64,000 nt of DNA from Alnus glutinosa (taxonomy: Eukaryota > Streptophyta > Magnoliopsida > Fagales > Betulaceae). The notes under the pieces were generated by a model that was not told where the DNA came from, made no database searches, and saw nothing but the letters and a program-made list of their open reading frames with translations. Location: NCBI RefSeq assembly GCF_958979055.1, contig NC_084899.1, positions 6,111,001 through 6,175,000 of the forward strand. Direction: 5' to 3'. Every line of letters starts with the position of its first letter. The first letter of the stretch is position 1. Below, piece after piece: positions 34,733-47,829 of this stretch. Position numbers and translations under genes: made by a program.

Positions 34733-35514
34733 ATGCATAATGTACCAGTAGTCGACGGAGATGATGCAGTGGCCGGCGTAGTTGTGAGAGAGAGAGAGAG
34801 AGAGAAATATAAAAACTAAACCAGCATTGCCGCGTGGAAAGGCACACCCGCCTAGGAAATTTTAAATTGTGGCATGCATGCTTTACTTATTATACAATGT
34901 GCATGGTTATTTATAATATTACATGTGCATGCCTACTTATTATATATATTTTTTTTTTATAAAATATTAATTATTCTATATTTATATTTATAAATTAATA
35001 ACACATGGTTACTTATAGTTGTATAACATATTATATAATGTATATTATAGTTGCAAGTATATTAATTATATATTAATACTTAAACCAAAATATATGACAA
35101 CATTTAAAGAGTAAAAAATTTACTTTAATTTCGATCTCTACATTAAGTTGTTTAATCCTAATTAAAATAATCATTATATATTGAGAGAGAAAAAAAAAAC
35201 CTAGACTACACTGATATAATTATACGCAATATATATAGGGTATACTAATTAAATTTTGTTACTTAATATTTTTTTTAAAAAAAAAAAAACAAAATTAATA
35301 TTATTTAATTAATTAATTAGTAACCTGTTAAATTGACACGTCACTACATTTGTGATGTGTCTATTTGAGAGGCCACTAAATTGTGGCGTGTCAGATTTAA
35401 CACATCACTAATTATTTTAGTGAGGTATTACTTTTTAACATGTTACTAATTAGTGACATATCAAAAAGTACATTACTATTAACACGTCACTAATTGTAGA
35501 GTTTTTTTGTAGTG
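34070..35514. mobile_element. Non-autonomous CACTA (En/Spm) element, 1445 bp, with 3-bp TSD
   Basis: It starts CACTACAAAAA and ends with the exact inverted TTTTTGTAGTG. It is flanked by GTA on both sides (34067-34069 and 35515-35517), the 3-bp duplication typical of CACTA elements. Both subterminal regions contain many direct and inverted copies of a 'gtgacatgtcactaaat' type motif, as expected for transposase-binding arrays. The interior has two (GA)n runs (34700-34728 and 34789-34805) and a short GC-rich stretch (34615-34690) but no transposase. Confidence 0.9.
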
Positions 35515-35820
35515 GTATTTTGTGAGACATTAACAATGGAGTAGTAGTTTGAGAGGGATATGTTTAGTTTTTCTTTTATTTTATAAACTTAGGTAAAAGT
35601 TTACATGAATACCATGTGGTATAATTGGTAAAAAAGAATTAAGTGATAATTTTGACAGAAACATTTAATTGTTTAGTGACTAATGTAACAATTTACATAA
35701 ATAAGTATCACGTGTTATACCAAGTCAGATCATAAGAAATTTATAGTAGACATTATAGTACTATAACAAAAACTCTTATGTTACAAAATCAAAATTGAAT
35801 TTACATGAAGACCATTAGAC

Positions 35821-36103
35821 TAGGGTTGGCAAAACGGATTACTTTGTTAGATTCGTGTTGACTCACTAACCCGTTTAGGTCAACTTGATTAGCTAAATGG
35901 GTTGAAATACAATACCCAAACATAACACGTTATAAGAGTCATAAACGGGTTAACGGGTCAACCCGCGGTTTGACCCGTTTATAAACGTGTCATAAACCCA
36001 AACTCGTTTATGACTCCGAACCCATTTAACTTAAACTCAAACCCTATAACTTTATGGCATGTTCATATCAAATTTGCAGGTCGTGTCAAAAATTATTAAT
36101 TCA
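35821..36103. mobile_element. hAT-type short element related to 11728-12720
   Basis: It begins TAGGGTTGGCAAAACGG, the terminus seen at 12720 in inverted form. It carries the same 'gggtcaacccgcggtttgac', 'cgtgtcataaaccc' and 'ggtcgtgtcaaaaatt' modules. The right terminus is decayed. Flanks cattagac / cattggag match at 6 of 8 positions. Confidence 0.6.
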
Positions 36104-36109
36104 ACATTG

Positions 36110-36650
36110 GAGTGCACACACAATACGTCTTATCTTTTGTTCCTTTGGCTAAAATAGGGGGCCTTATCTTTATTATTCAAATAGATATTATTGGAACAAG
36201 TTATATCAAATTAGACCTAGCCTTAAAAAAAAGTCATTAAAAACTAGGAAAAAAACCTAATGAAAGAGAATTTTTTATTCTTTTTTTTTTTTTTTTTGAT
36301 CTAAAGTAGAAGATGATATTTATATGAAATTATAAACTAAGACGAACAGAATCCAAATTTCTTTTTTATTTTTTCTTATATTTTTTAATTTTTAATTTAT
36401 TATTCCTTAATAGCCCTTTACCTGTTGTAAATAAGTCTGCCTCCCATGAGGTTAAAAAAAGAGAAAAAATTATTTTAAGCAAATAAGAAATATATGTTTT
36501 TTTTATTAATACTATTAAAAAAGCTCGTAAGAAACAGATGCTATTAAAATAACATGTGTTTCTCACATGTCAAAGGACACATGTCAATCTTAGTTGTGAG
36601 TCGTAAGAAATTTTCTACAAATATATTTGTAAGAAATTTCTATCCCTTAA
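36110..36650. other. Intergenic, no gene recognised
   Basis: AT-rich, with no supported gene. The piece at 36551-36595 (gtttctcacatgtcaaagg) resembles the arms of the MITE inside the kinase intron at 39621-39843. Confidence 0.45.
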
Positions 36651-36659
36651 ATTTTAAAG

Positions 36660-36836
36660 AAATGATTCCTACACTCATTTCTTACAACAGCCCCACAACA
36701 AGCTGACGTGTCTGGTAATATTTTATTATTTTTTTGTTTTGTTTTCATTTCTTTTTGTAAAAAAATAATAAAATAGTACCAGCCACGTCAGCTTGTTGTG
36801 GGGCTATTGTGAGAAATGAGTATAGGGATCATTTCT
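36660..36836. repeat. Hairpin MITE about 240 bp upstream of the kinase gene
   Basis: Left and right arms are near-perfect inverted copies: agaaatgattcctacactca / tgagtatagggatcatttct, and cagccccacaacaagctgac / gtcagcttgttgtggggcta. The loop is a T-rich/A-rich pair. It lies in what is probably the promoter-proximal region of the gene at 37078. Confidence 0.8.
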
Positions 36837-37077
36837 CTAAATTTTATAACATTTACATCTTAATGACGTCATAATATATTTATTATTAAAATCCAAGTGA
36901 GCGAAAGAAAGAGGTTCCCCTCCGGAAGGAGGACACATATCACAAGAATCCCGCGTCAACTCTCATCGCATCTACAATCAAATCAGTAAACCCGATGGCA
37001 GTACTGCAATTACAAAAGAGTCCAATGGCAAACTGATATCTCTCTCTCCCCAATCGAAAACAGAAAACACGAGGGAG

Positions 37078-40000
37078 ATGGCAAATTCGAAATTTTCACG
37101 AAACCTGAAGCCCAAATGCCCAACGCCTCAGAGTGTCCACTCAACTATAAAAATCTCTCATATCAGGCTCGTACTCGAACGATCTCTCTGTTTGTCCGCC
37201 ATGAAAGAACATTCCGTTCTGAATCGGCGCCGGAGGCCAAGCAGCATCCAGGCGTCCAAGAAGATGAAGCTTGTGTGCAGCTTCAACGGTTCGTTCCAGG
37301 CAAGACCTCCATCGGGAAAGCTTAAGTACGCGGGCGGAGAGGCCCGAATCATCTCCGTGGACCGCTCCATCGGGCTATCCAAGCTCCGGTCCAAGATTTC
37401 GGATCTTTTCCCAGCCACGCGCCATCCTTCCTACTCCCTCAAATACCAGCTCCCCGACCGCTCGTGTGAGGACTCCCCTCTCCTCGTCTCCGTCGCCTCC
37501 GACGACGACGTTCGCTGCATGATCGACGAGTACGACAAGCTCGAGCTTTACGGTAAGCACGCCAGGCTCTGGCTCTTCGTTTGTACAAACGATAATGATG
37601 ATGATAACGCCAATGCCATTGTTAAGAATGATGGTAATTTGCCTGTGAATTGCGTGAAAAGTGAGAGTTTGTGTACCAAAAATGGGGTTGCTTGTGTGAA
37701 TGGTGCGAGTAGGCGTGAGGCCCAAAATGGTCAATTCGATTGTAAGCTGGCCAAGAATTTGGAGAAATATGGGGATGATTCGCTTAGGAAAATTGTGTTG
37801 AAGCAACAGTTGTTAGCGAAACAATCTGTTTGTAATGGTGGTGATGCTAAGGTGGAGCAGAGGAATGTTGAACTGGCACCGATGAGTAGGTTGAACAGGG
37901 AGAACATTATGCCATCTGATGGAAATTGTCATTCTTGTAATGATAATTTTGTTGGGAGTGGTTATAGGCTGCGACATTCGTGCACTGGTGAAAGGATTTG
38001 GGGTGGCTTACATTGTGGCACACGCAGCCATAGGTTTAGTGTAAATGATGCCAGAAATCAGCGGATTAGTTCCTGCCATGCGCGTAACTATCTGAACAAT
38101 CCATTTGAGATGGGGAGCCATCGGACTGTTAGATTGGATGGAAGGGTTCTGGTGGGGAAATTCTGCCATGGGCTCCGGCCAAATTCGAACATCTCAAAGC
38201 AGGGCCAGTCTATGAGAGTTTGTCATCCCAATTCTAACAAAATTCCATATCAATGTGATCTTGAGAAGAGCAATGAAACAGAATTCGAGTGCAATAGTGA
38301 GGTGTATGATGAGGAAGCAGGCAGTGATGGTGCTGACAACTTACAAGGTGGAGTTGCATCTTCGGTGGATTTTTCCTTGTACAACCTTTCATTATCTTCA
38401 TCCAAAGAAGTAGGATCTCCTGTGCTTTCTTCTCCTGCAACCAGCAATGTTGCCGATGCCTTGCTAAAACCTCAATCAAAACCTAAAACGGAGGAAGGAC
38501 AATTTACACCTGATCCTTCCTCTAAGAATGCATTCAAAATGGAAAAAGATCGTGTCAATGAAAAAGATATTCAACAAGACCCCCCATCTGGTTTAAGCAT
38601 TGATGACAAGGTATTAACTAAATACATTTTATTCCTTTTTACTAGAAGATTTTAGAAAGATGAAGAACAAATATGTGCCTTGAGCTGTTGATGCCTTTGA
38701 GCTACTAATGATTTTCCGGTTTCTTAGGCTGGCAATAATGAATCTCGTAAATGCACTGAGGTAATTGGCGGAATCCCTATTAATCTGGCTGCGTTTTGTA
38801 TTCATCTTGCCACTAGAGAGCTGCAGGTAATCTGTCAAAACATATATGATGTTTATGTCTTTTAACTTGGTAGAGGTTGAATTAAATATGACACAAAATG
38901 CTCCTTTCTGCTTTTGTTACGCAGACTATTAAATATACTGACCTTGAATATATAAAGGAGATTGGTTCGGGCATGTATGGAACTGTTTACTATGGAAAAT
39001 GGAAGGGTTCCGATGTTGCCATTAAGAGGATCAAGCCAAGTTGCTTCACTGAAGACTCGTTGGAAGAGAACCGATTGGTAATTACTCATGTTTTCACCCC
39101 ACATTTCCCTCTGTTGAATTTATTCTGTTATCTGATTCCTTTCATGAATGAAATATTTATCTAATTTGGTTTGTTTAAGGGCTTGGGCTCAGCATAAAGT
39201 CACTTGTCTATTGTAATCCATACAAGACAAATATCAGTTTCACTTGAGTGGTTTGATTTTTGAGTCGAGTATTACTCTAACCTGTGTAACAGTGGCTATT
39301 CTGTTCCAAACTACTTTCCATATAAAGTTTTTGGTGGACATGTTTGTGTTTTGACGCCTGAGTTGGAGATGATTTTGTTTTTGAGCTGCTGATTTGCACA
39401 TGTCACATCCATGTACTGCCCTCTTAATCTTGAAGCTTTCAACTCATATACCTTGTTTTTCTTTCCTCAGTAGTTAACATAAATTTGGTGGTCCCTCTCT
39501 TGAAATCTGTTAAAAAATCAGAAGAGAAGAAAATGGTGTGCATAAGATGGTGATGGTGAAATCCGAAAGCTGATGCTTGTCAGGGAAGAAAGAGCTAGAG
39601 ATGAATGAGGAAGGACGGAGTTTTCCTCCAAACTAGGTTGAACTTCCTCCAACCCTGTCTATAAAAATGTCATGTGCCCCTTTTACATACGAGAAACACA
39701 TGTTATTTAAATTGGAAGGACAGAGTTTAAAGAAATTTGTCATTCCTATTTAAAAAACATGCGTTTCTCGTATGTAAAAGGGACACATGACATTTTTGTA
39801 GACCGGGTTAGAAGAAGTTCCTTCAACCCAGTTTGGAGAAAATCTTTATCCAATGAGGAAAATGTCTATAGGTTATTATCAAACTATAGTTGAGGAATGA
39901 ATTCCTGCATATTATCTAAACTTCATTGTTTCTATCTACTCCCTTGCAGGTTGCAGACTTTTGGAAGGAAGCTCACGTACTAGATGAGCTTCGCCACCCA

Positions 40001-42472
40001 AATATTGTGGCATTTTATGGTGTAGTTACGGATGGACCTGTGACAAATTTGGCAACAGTAACAGAGTACATGGTCAATGGTTCCCTGAAACAAGTTTTGC
40101 GAAGAAAAGATCGGTATGGTACCTTATCTTGTTTTTATAATATAATCTACGATACATTAAATTTGAATTTTTAGATAAAAAAATGTGTTTCATAATTTGT
40201 TTTCACATATCAATGTAGGACACTCTTGCTACTTCTTCCTTTTGTGTTCCATATTAAATGGATGTTAAACTGACCTTGACTTCTATATCTGTTTATCTGA
40301 AAATGGACATTCATGGATTATAATTTCCTGTCTTTGGACCACCGTAATAAAAGTATTTCAGAATGTTGAGTATCCTAGATTGGTTTATATGGTGATTAGA
40401 TGATAATTCGCTGGAAAAGTAAATATCTTCAAATAAACCCTCATATGCTCCTCACCCATGTTACTGTAGTATACATATAATGTGCTTTGTTTTGTTTCTT
40501 GACTTGCGTGCACAAAGGAGAGGGAGGGAATTTTTGGTAGCGTCTGTCTGTCTAATATTAAGGGCATGTTGTACTTGAATGTGTCAAGTATCAAACATGT
40601 ATCATGTTGTAATCATATGAGAAGAAGAAAATATTGAGGAATGAAAAGGAAATTAAGGAGGCAGCATTGCAAAGCATACACTTTGGTTTGCAGATATAAA
40701 TAGAGTCATTACATACTTACTATGAGGTATGGGTTGTGTGAGCGGGGGTACTGGGTCTATCATGCAAGGAGTGTGAACACCTCATATGTCTGAGTACACA
40801 TTCTGAAGTTTGTCATGCAAATAGTTTGAATCATGCCTCAAGCCCTCCATTGGTGACCACCACCGCCATGATGTCGAAGATTCAAAATGTGGCAACATTT
40901 ACACGTTGCCGGTAGTTTATCTGAGTCTTTCTTATACGGTTATATTCCAAGAAACTGTGTTGCATCTTCTGACTCTGTTCCTGCTGCATCTTTATCATTT
41001 TTTTTTCCTATCAGTCTTCTGAACAGGCAATTGTTGGATACTATTAGAGGAACTAGTTTTCTCTAAAGTTTTCCATTTCTGAATTAACAGGACGATTGAT
41101 CGTAGGAAGAGGCTAATTATAGCAATGGATGCAGCCTTTGGTATGGAATATCTACATGGCAAGAACATTGTCCACTTTGATTTGAAATCACACAACTTCC
41201 TTGTGAACATGAGAGACCCTCATCGACCAGTGTGCAAGGCAATCTACCTGATAAGAATCTTGCTGTTTTTTATTAGAATCTCTTATCTGGTCTGCCTTTC
41301 TTTTGTTACAAAAATGCAGTCCAGATAGTTGGTCTCAATGTCTTCTTTTCACAATTTTTCATTCTTTTCAATTGAACAACTTTGAAAATTTTACCATCAC
41401 TCTTTCAGATTGGTGATTTGGGTTTATCGAAAATTAAACAGAAGACGCTTGTCTCTGGTGGAATACGAGGAACCATACCATGGATGGCTCCAGAACTGTT
41501 GAATAGTAAGGACATGGTTACTGAAAAGGTAAGGATGCTCATTTTAGATTGTCAAATATGTTTAATTTTATACCTGTTGCCAATCACTTTGGTTGTGAAA
41601 TGTGTTTTCAACACTTGTAGGTTGATGTCTACTCATTTGGAATAGTAATGTGCGAACTCTTGACTGGGGAGGAACCCTATGTTAATTTGCGATCGGAGGA
41701 AATAATAGGTGCAGTTTAATTTGAAATTATTGATAGAAAGTGGATATGTTTATAAGTCTTAGCTACTTAATTGAGATTCTTAGAAAAATCATCGATGGCT
41801 GAATCAATATGATAACTATCATCATGTTGTTCTCTATCCACAGGCCCAGCTATATGAATTTGGAATCTGAAAACTTTTGACCCTTGCATTTTGCTGGAGC
41901 CATGACTCATCTTTTGATAAATTCAGTTGGCAATCTTTTATTGTAACCTTTTTTGTGCTGTATTTTCTGATACCTCAGTTCATAAGTTGTTGTGCCATTT
42001 TGAAGCTTTAATTTTCCTTGCCAGATATTTCATTATCCGAAAAATCTTATCCTATTGATAATAATTATTTAGCTACATCTATAAATTCTGTGCTATTGAA
42101 AACTTCTTGCTGATGAAAAGGTCAACAACATAGACCGTTTAGCTCTTAGCAGTGCTACGTCTACCATCCCATGACTCTGCATTACATTATAATTTACACG
42201 TAAATCGACAACATTTTATCCAAAGTGCTTGGTTTTTTATATATAAATACTGCTTCGTTTCCATATCAAATAAACGATGATGAAAATTTGCTTGCTAAAT
42301 TTCAGCTGGTATAATCAAAGGCAACCTGCGACCTGAAATTCCAAGCTGGTGCGACCCAACATGGAGATCATTGATGGAGAGGTGCTGGTCATCTGATCCT
42401 GACTCCAGACCAGCCTTCTCAGAGATTGCAATGGAGCTACGCACCATGTCGGCCGCCCTAAACATCAAGTGA
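37078..42472 (+). CDS. PB1-domain Raf-like MAPKKK (823 aa, 8 exons)
   Basis: Predicted cytosolic Ser/Thr kinase of the plant Raf-like (MAPKKK) group. Exons: 37078-38610, 38728-38826, 38925-39077, 39950-40113, 41091-41238, 41409-41528, 41621-41708, 42306-42472. Residues 63-165 form a PB1 domain ([11 protein letters not shown], then [20 protein letters not shown]). A long low-complexity region follows. The kinase domain starts at about residue 550: G-loop GSGMYGTV (558-565), lysine in VAIKRI (K578), catalytic loop HFDLKSHN (D680) with Phe where most kinases have Arg, activation segment start GDLGLSK (D702), then [24 protein letters not shown] and [18 protein letters not shown] in place of HRD is, from memory, usual in this PB1-Raf subgroup. 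Exon 5 ends AAG before GC, an apparent GC-AG intron. Starts at M42 or M63 are possible, as the first 60 residues look unstructured. Confidence 0.92.
39621..39843. repeat. Hairpin MITE in intron 3 of the kinase gene
   Basis: The left end ttttcctccaaactaggttg is matched inverted by caacccagtttggagaaaat. Inner arms gtgccccttttacatacgag / ctcgtatgtaaaagggacac are long and almost exact. The unit occupies most of the symmetric part of intron 3 (39078-39949). Confidence 0.8.
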
Positions 42473-44470
42473 AAACAATGAGGTTGAGGGTTTCTGTAAA
42501 TATTCCAGGAGCATCAGGAACAGGGCATGCTGAGACTTGGTTAAATGTTGCCGTCCCAAGTCATGTTGATCTGATGAGACCCCTTCGTTGGGGTTGGTCA
42601 AGCCAGGTGTTATTTTTTGCAGTCACCTGTATAATATAGCAGTGTATAGGCAGAGTCTGATGTTTGTAAAAGTAAGAACTATGGTTAGTTAGTCATCACA
42701 GAACAGGCAGGACCTTGAAGAAGCTTGTAATTTTTTTGTCAAGGCTTTTAATGGTCGTGCACTGTTGTATACAATCTCTTTCTGAGATGAGAAGGATTTC
42801 TTGGTGCTGTTCTTTCATTCTAATCGCTGGCAGTTTACATTGAAAATGAAGCTAGAAGTTTCAAAAAAATTTCAGACAATCAGTGAAAGCATATGAGAGA
42901 GATGTAAAAGAAGTATAGCGATATATCCAAAAATCAAAGGTATCTAGTGAAGATAAAATAAGCAAAACTAACACCTTTCATTTGTTGGTTACGAAAAATT
43001 TTGTTGGAACAAGTGACTTATATTCTTTCGGACATAAAGAGTAATGTTAAAATACCAGTATAGTGGAATGATTAGGTTGTGGGGGTGCAGGGGTAATGAC
43101 CCTGCAGAACGATATAAGGTATTTTGGAGTTTTTCAAAATACGTCCGTACAATTAAAGTTTTTTTATAAGTATGTTATGATGTAACCTTAAATTATATAC
43201 TGGAATATAGTCGTATTCCTGTGGACGTAGGCACAATATTGCTGAATCACATAAATCTGTGTCTTGATTTTCTCTTCCTTTCTCTTTTTGATTTTATATT
43301 ATTCATCATTATTGTGCAGGGTAACAACAAACTTGCACATAAGAGTGCCTATTGCCTTGCAGTTATCATGAAATGCATTTGAACGTAAGATTGGCAGTTT
43401 ACTTGGATAGTGACAACCCAAAGATGTCAGTATTGGATTAGATTGGAAACTTTCTTGAAGATGAAAGCTTTGAAACTCTCAAAGGCTCATTCTTTTCCCC
43501 TCTCTTTTTTTTTTTTTTTTTTTCCCTCTCTAGGGTTTTGGGAGGCTGAAAAATAAAGATATGGCGTCTAGTTTCTTATTTTAGGGCTTTTTATAAACCC
43601 CTACTGTGTTTTGCAAGTTTGGCCTTAACTGATTCGCATGTAAAGTTGTCATCATCGGGCCATTTGTGCTAACGGTGCAGAGACAGTCAAGACGGTCATG
43701 CATACGGTACCGTCAGGATGGTGTAGATATCGTCAAGATAGTTTTCGGACAAAATTCATTCTAAGTGTTTAAAATCCCATTTTTTTTTTCCTCTTAGGAT
43801 CTGTGATTAATCAAACTCTATTATAAACACTAATTAGGGTTTCCTTAATTTTAATTTAGCGCGGGGTATTACAATATGAATACTTGCACATATACATAAT
43901 TTTCTGTCTTATCAAATTGACTTGTGAACTCCTGCATGTGAGGTTTTACTCTTATGTCTCAAACTAGTAAGGGTTTGCTACATGAATGTGTTTCAACGAA
44001 GGATTATACTCACTAAGTCGTGAACTTACCGCTTCTGTTTTTTCACATGTAAAATATTCTTGTTTTATGGAGGAGCCTTTCTCAAAGATGGTGCAGAGTA
44101 ACCCAAATCCGAGAATGATGCTCATGGACCTTATTGAGGAGCAGTGCTCCGAGTTGGCGTTTTTAGACGAGCATGTTTGGGAGCTGGACTCCCCCATCCT
44201 CATATTTCTTGTGTTATGCTATAGGCTGCTTGGATAGACTCTTTTATGGTGATCAATTTATGCTAGCTCCAAGATATTTCTAGACTATTTCAGTATTTGA
44301 GATAACTTAGCTTGTTTACGTTGTATGACTTGTACTTATATGATTATATCATTGTGAGATTATTATGGTGAAATTTATGTTTCTAGTTTATAATTGTGAC
44401 GTGTATGTTGGCTGTCTGATTACAAAACAAATTCTATACCCAAGTTTTTCTGTGCAAAACTCACTAAAGA
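42473..44470. other. Kinase 3' UTR, then intergenic DNA
   Basis: The 3' UTR probably extends to about 42830. Further right, 43500-44280 has a poly(T) run and short open frames without a known domain (44086-44202, MVQSNPNPRMMLMDL). This might be a decayed retroelement, but I cannot support that. Confidence 0.45.
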
Positions 44471-45020
44471 GGGTTAATTACTAATTAATTAAACTTGAGG
44501 GTGCTACAAACTGTCTAATTTTTCATTAGTCTTTTAATGGGGAGGACCTGCCAACTGTCAATATACACACATCAAACCCATTAAAACGTGACACATGGAT
44601 AAAAGAACATGTCTCTTGTTGTCGTCTATGACACTTGGCAATGTGTCATCATCACTACGACACACAAGCAACTTAGACCAAGTCATTGACATTTATATTA
44701 TATTAAAAAGAGGGGAAGGGTGGGTCTACTCCCAAAGACGTGGGTGGGGATGAAGATGGCCACCCTCATAGAGAGGCGTTGACATGGCGTAAGTTGTTTA
44801 CGTGCTGCGGTGACGATGACACATTGCTTCCATGTTGCAAGTAGGGACAAAGTGAAATGTTATTTTGCCATGTGCCGCATTTTAATTGGTTTGGCGAGGA
44901 TATATTGATAACTGACAAGTCCTCCATAAAGAGACCAACAAAAAATTAGACGGGTTGGCCTTATTTCACACGTGCAAGGCAAAAACTCAAATGTTTAATT
45001 ATCAAAATTATAACTCAAGA
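44471..45020. repeat. Foldback element, probably Mutator-like
   Basis: The left segment, tgtctaatttttcattagtc with gggaggac and gtcaatata, is matched inverted by the right segment around 44900-44955 (tatattgataactgac, gtcctccataaagagaccaa, aaaaattagacgg). Outer parts (taattaaacttgag / ctcaaatgtttaatta) extend the symmetry. Ends are approximate. The core has 'cacatggataaaagaacatg' and GT-rich stretches. Confidence 0.6.
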
Positions 45021-45024
45021 AGTT

Positions 45025-46790
45025 CTTATTTGTCGGCGGAGTAAAACTCAAGTCCTTAGGACTTTATTTCTTTTTTTTTTGAAATAAAAATAAAAATAAA
45101 AATAAAAATAAAACAATGATATTCATTTGAACAATGTAATTCCCATTCAAACTGTGGACTCAGACGAGAAGCATGGACCGACATCTTAAAGTGCTTTTCC
45201 ATAGGGTGTGGTAATGTGCAGCCAAAAATGGACCCTCGAGGAGCAACATTCAAAGTGTATTCAACAGCTTGTTTGAAGCGTGTTCGAAAATCGAAAGGAC
45301 GCTCACTGTCAAAATTACATTTGAATATTGCCTCCCCAAATTTTCAAATTTCTTCTAAACTATATATATATATATATATATATTGTGTGATAAATCCTTT
45401 AATATATTTTTGATTAGTTTTATATATATATATATATAGTGATCTTTGAAAGAGACTTATTCAGCCCTCTAGGTCAAGTAATCACATAGTTGGAAACTTC
45501 AATTATGTTTAGTTATTGGGTTTATATGTGAGAATTGAGATAAACAACGAACAATCAAGTCTATTTTGTAATTCTTTTAGAAATTATAAGTCACCTTTAA
45601 CAAAGTTGGATAGAATTTTCCTTCAAATTGAGTCGGAAAAATTTCTTCCATTTCAATATATAAAAATTGGGATGTGCCTTCTAGCATATGAGACATGTTC
45701 GCACGCGCTTTTTTAATAGGATTTCTTCTGACTCTATGAATACTATTAGGAAAATATGTGATTATCATATGCTTAAAATAGACATAACAATTTTATAAAT
45801 TGGATTGAAAAAAAATTTTGCCCAACGGTTTGTTACTTTAAACTAATCCATTGTTTTTCTTCTTCTTCTTCTTCTTCTTATTCGAGGTATAAGATAAAGA
45901 TCCATTAGATTCATTGAATATGAATTTAATTATAAATGTTTGCTATCAGTATCATAGATCAGTATTCCTACAATTCACTCACTCAAATTGTAAGAGATTC
46001 CTTGCAATTATAAAAAGGTCCCTAATAATGGAGTTCACATGCTCAAGCAAGTTATCGAACAAGTGAGCTTTCTACTCAAATAAGTGGATCCTATCGAGAA
46101 CTTCTCACAATTGCTTCTTAATTGCAAGGACAGGCAATTATAGAAAAAATTTCTAATTATAAGAGATCTTGCCGTGAATATGGCTTAGGAGGTATAAAAA
46201 AACATATATGCTATAGTTTTATCGATGGTCTAAATTTAATTCAAAGTTCATTTTTCATGAAAAAGAGAGTTGGATCATTGAATGAAACTACAACACACAT
46301 TATAAATTTTTTACAGCACCCAAGCTAAATCATTCTGCAATCAGTCATGTGCTACCAGGGTAGGGTAGGGTAGGAAAGATGGTGATTAGAAGTGAAAGAA
46401 TGTGTTATTTTGCCTTGTTGAAACTATGGTCAAACCCTTAATATCTCAGTAATTTCCTGAAGTCAAGAATGTTTGAGAAATTGTATTAGAAACCAATTAA
46501 CCGATTGAATGTTTGAGAAATTGTATAACAAATCAATGAACTTGAGGAATTGGTTGAATTTTGAAAAGTAGGAGCTGGAGCAAATTTTAGGACCCACAAC
46601 AGCTATATTCAAGATAATCGAAAAGCTATCCCTTTCCCATTGCCATTGGGGGAGCGTTATCACCACGCTCCAATCCAAGCAAATCTCATGGTCATACACA
46701 CCCTTCAAATGGAACAAAACGGCGCCGACTGGAAATAATAATCGTTCAAAGTTCAAAAGAAAATAGCCAACCCCTTCACTCCACGTCAGC
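45025..46790. other. Intergenic with simple repeats
   Basis: It contains an (AAATA)n run at about 45082-45112, (TA)n runs at 45362-45382 and 45421-45438, a (TTC)n run at 45857-45880 and a short (GTAGG)n at 46358-46374. No gene was recognised. Confidence 0.5.
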
Positions 46791-46797
46791 TCACACC

Positions 46798-46805
46798 TTT
46801 ATATA
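46798..46805 (+). promoter_or_regulatory. Candidate TATA box of the DUF1644 gene
   Basis: tttatata sits about 50 bases before a (CT)n leader and a 'ttagggttcgtcaccg' stretch typical of plant 5' UTRs. Confidence 0.4.
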
Positions 46806-46839
46806 CGTTGGCCCTATTAGCGTTTCTCATGTTCTCCCC

Positions 46840-46846
<7 letters not shown>

Positions 46847-46885
<39 letters not shown>
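46847..46885. repeat. (CT)n microsatellite in the leader
   Basis: About 19 CT units at the likely start of the DUF1644 transcript. A second, longer (CT)n lies at 47836-47887 inside the leader intron. Confidence 0.85.
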
Positions 46886-46887
<2 letters not shown>

Positions 46888-47829
46888 GGGTTCGTCACCG
46901 AATCGAATCGGATCAGGAAGTCCTGTTTCTAGAGAATCCGAGAAGATTTAATTCTTCAATCGGGCTTCTCTGACTTCTGGTAAATCCCCTTTACGATCTC
47001 TGATTTTTTTTTATCCTTTTCCGGGTACGATTGTTGTCGGATCTGCGAGCTCTTGATGTGTATTTTGAGGGTGGTTGTTTGTACAGATCGAGGTTTTGTT
47101 TGTGGTTAGGGTGGTGTAGTTTGATTCAGTTTTTAAACTTTGTCCCGATTAGGGCTTCGGGGTTTGGGGATTTTTTGAAAATAATTTGGGGTTTGAACTA
47201 GCTGTTCAGCCGAGGGAGTGGGGTGAAATGGGTTTTTGGACATGGGTTTGTTTGGAATTTTGTTTTTCTTGCTTTGTATGAGCTCAATCTGTGTAAATGA
47301 TAGTGGATTCTTTGCTTAATGCTTATAGTGGTTTTTTTTTTTTTGTTAATATAGTTTTGTTTCCCAGGTTTTTCAATTTGTTGTGAAATATTGGGTGGTT
47401 TTGATTAATAGCAGAAATAGCTGTTTCGCAAGGTCTGCATCTTAGATTGTGTATTACAGCCGAGTTTCTCCTTCTTCTGCTTGCAAAAATCCAACCAAAA
47501 AAAAAAGAACGCATCTCAACAGTTTCAAAAATTTGAAAAACAAAAAATGTTAAAAGTTTTTTATTCGAAACAGGTTACCGTTCTGCTGGTTATGCGACTG
47601 AGAGCATAGGGTTTGTAATGCAAATAGTGATGTATTTTATTCAAATTATGAAACTTTAAGATGTTTAGATTGTGCATGTGTGTTTTGGGTTGAATTAATT
47701 TAGATCTATGGCAATATTTAATCTCCAAAGGTAAAAACTCGTTTAGTTTGTGGATTTCTGCAAATGCCCAGTATCGTATTTTGCAAAAACAATGTCTCTA
47801 TGTTTGGGAGCGGTTTTTCCACCTTTGTT

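Noticed and set aside
44086-44237. Short frame MVQSNPNPRMMLMDLIEEQ as a gene
   Set aside because: It is short, has no homology I can recall and no clear promoter. It was left in the intergenic description.
46358-46374. Telomere-like repeat (GTAGG units)
   Set aside because: Only about three units, and the unit is not the plant telomere repeat.
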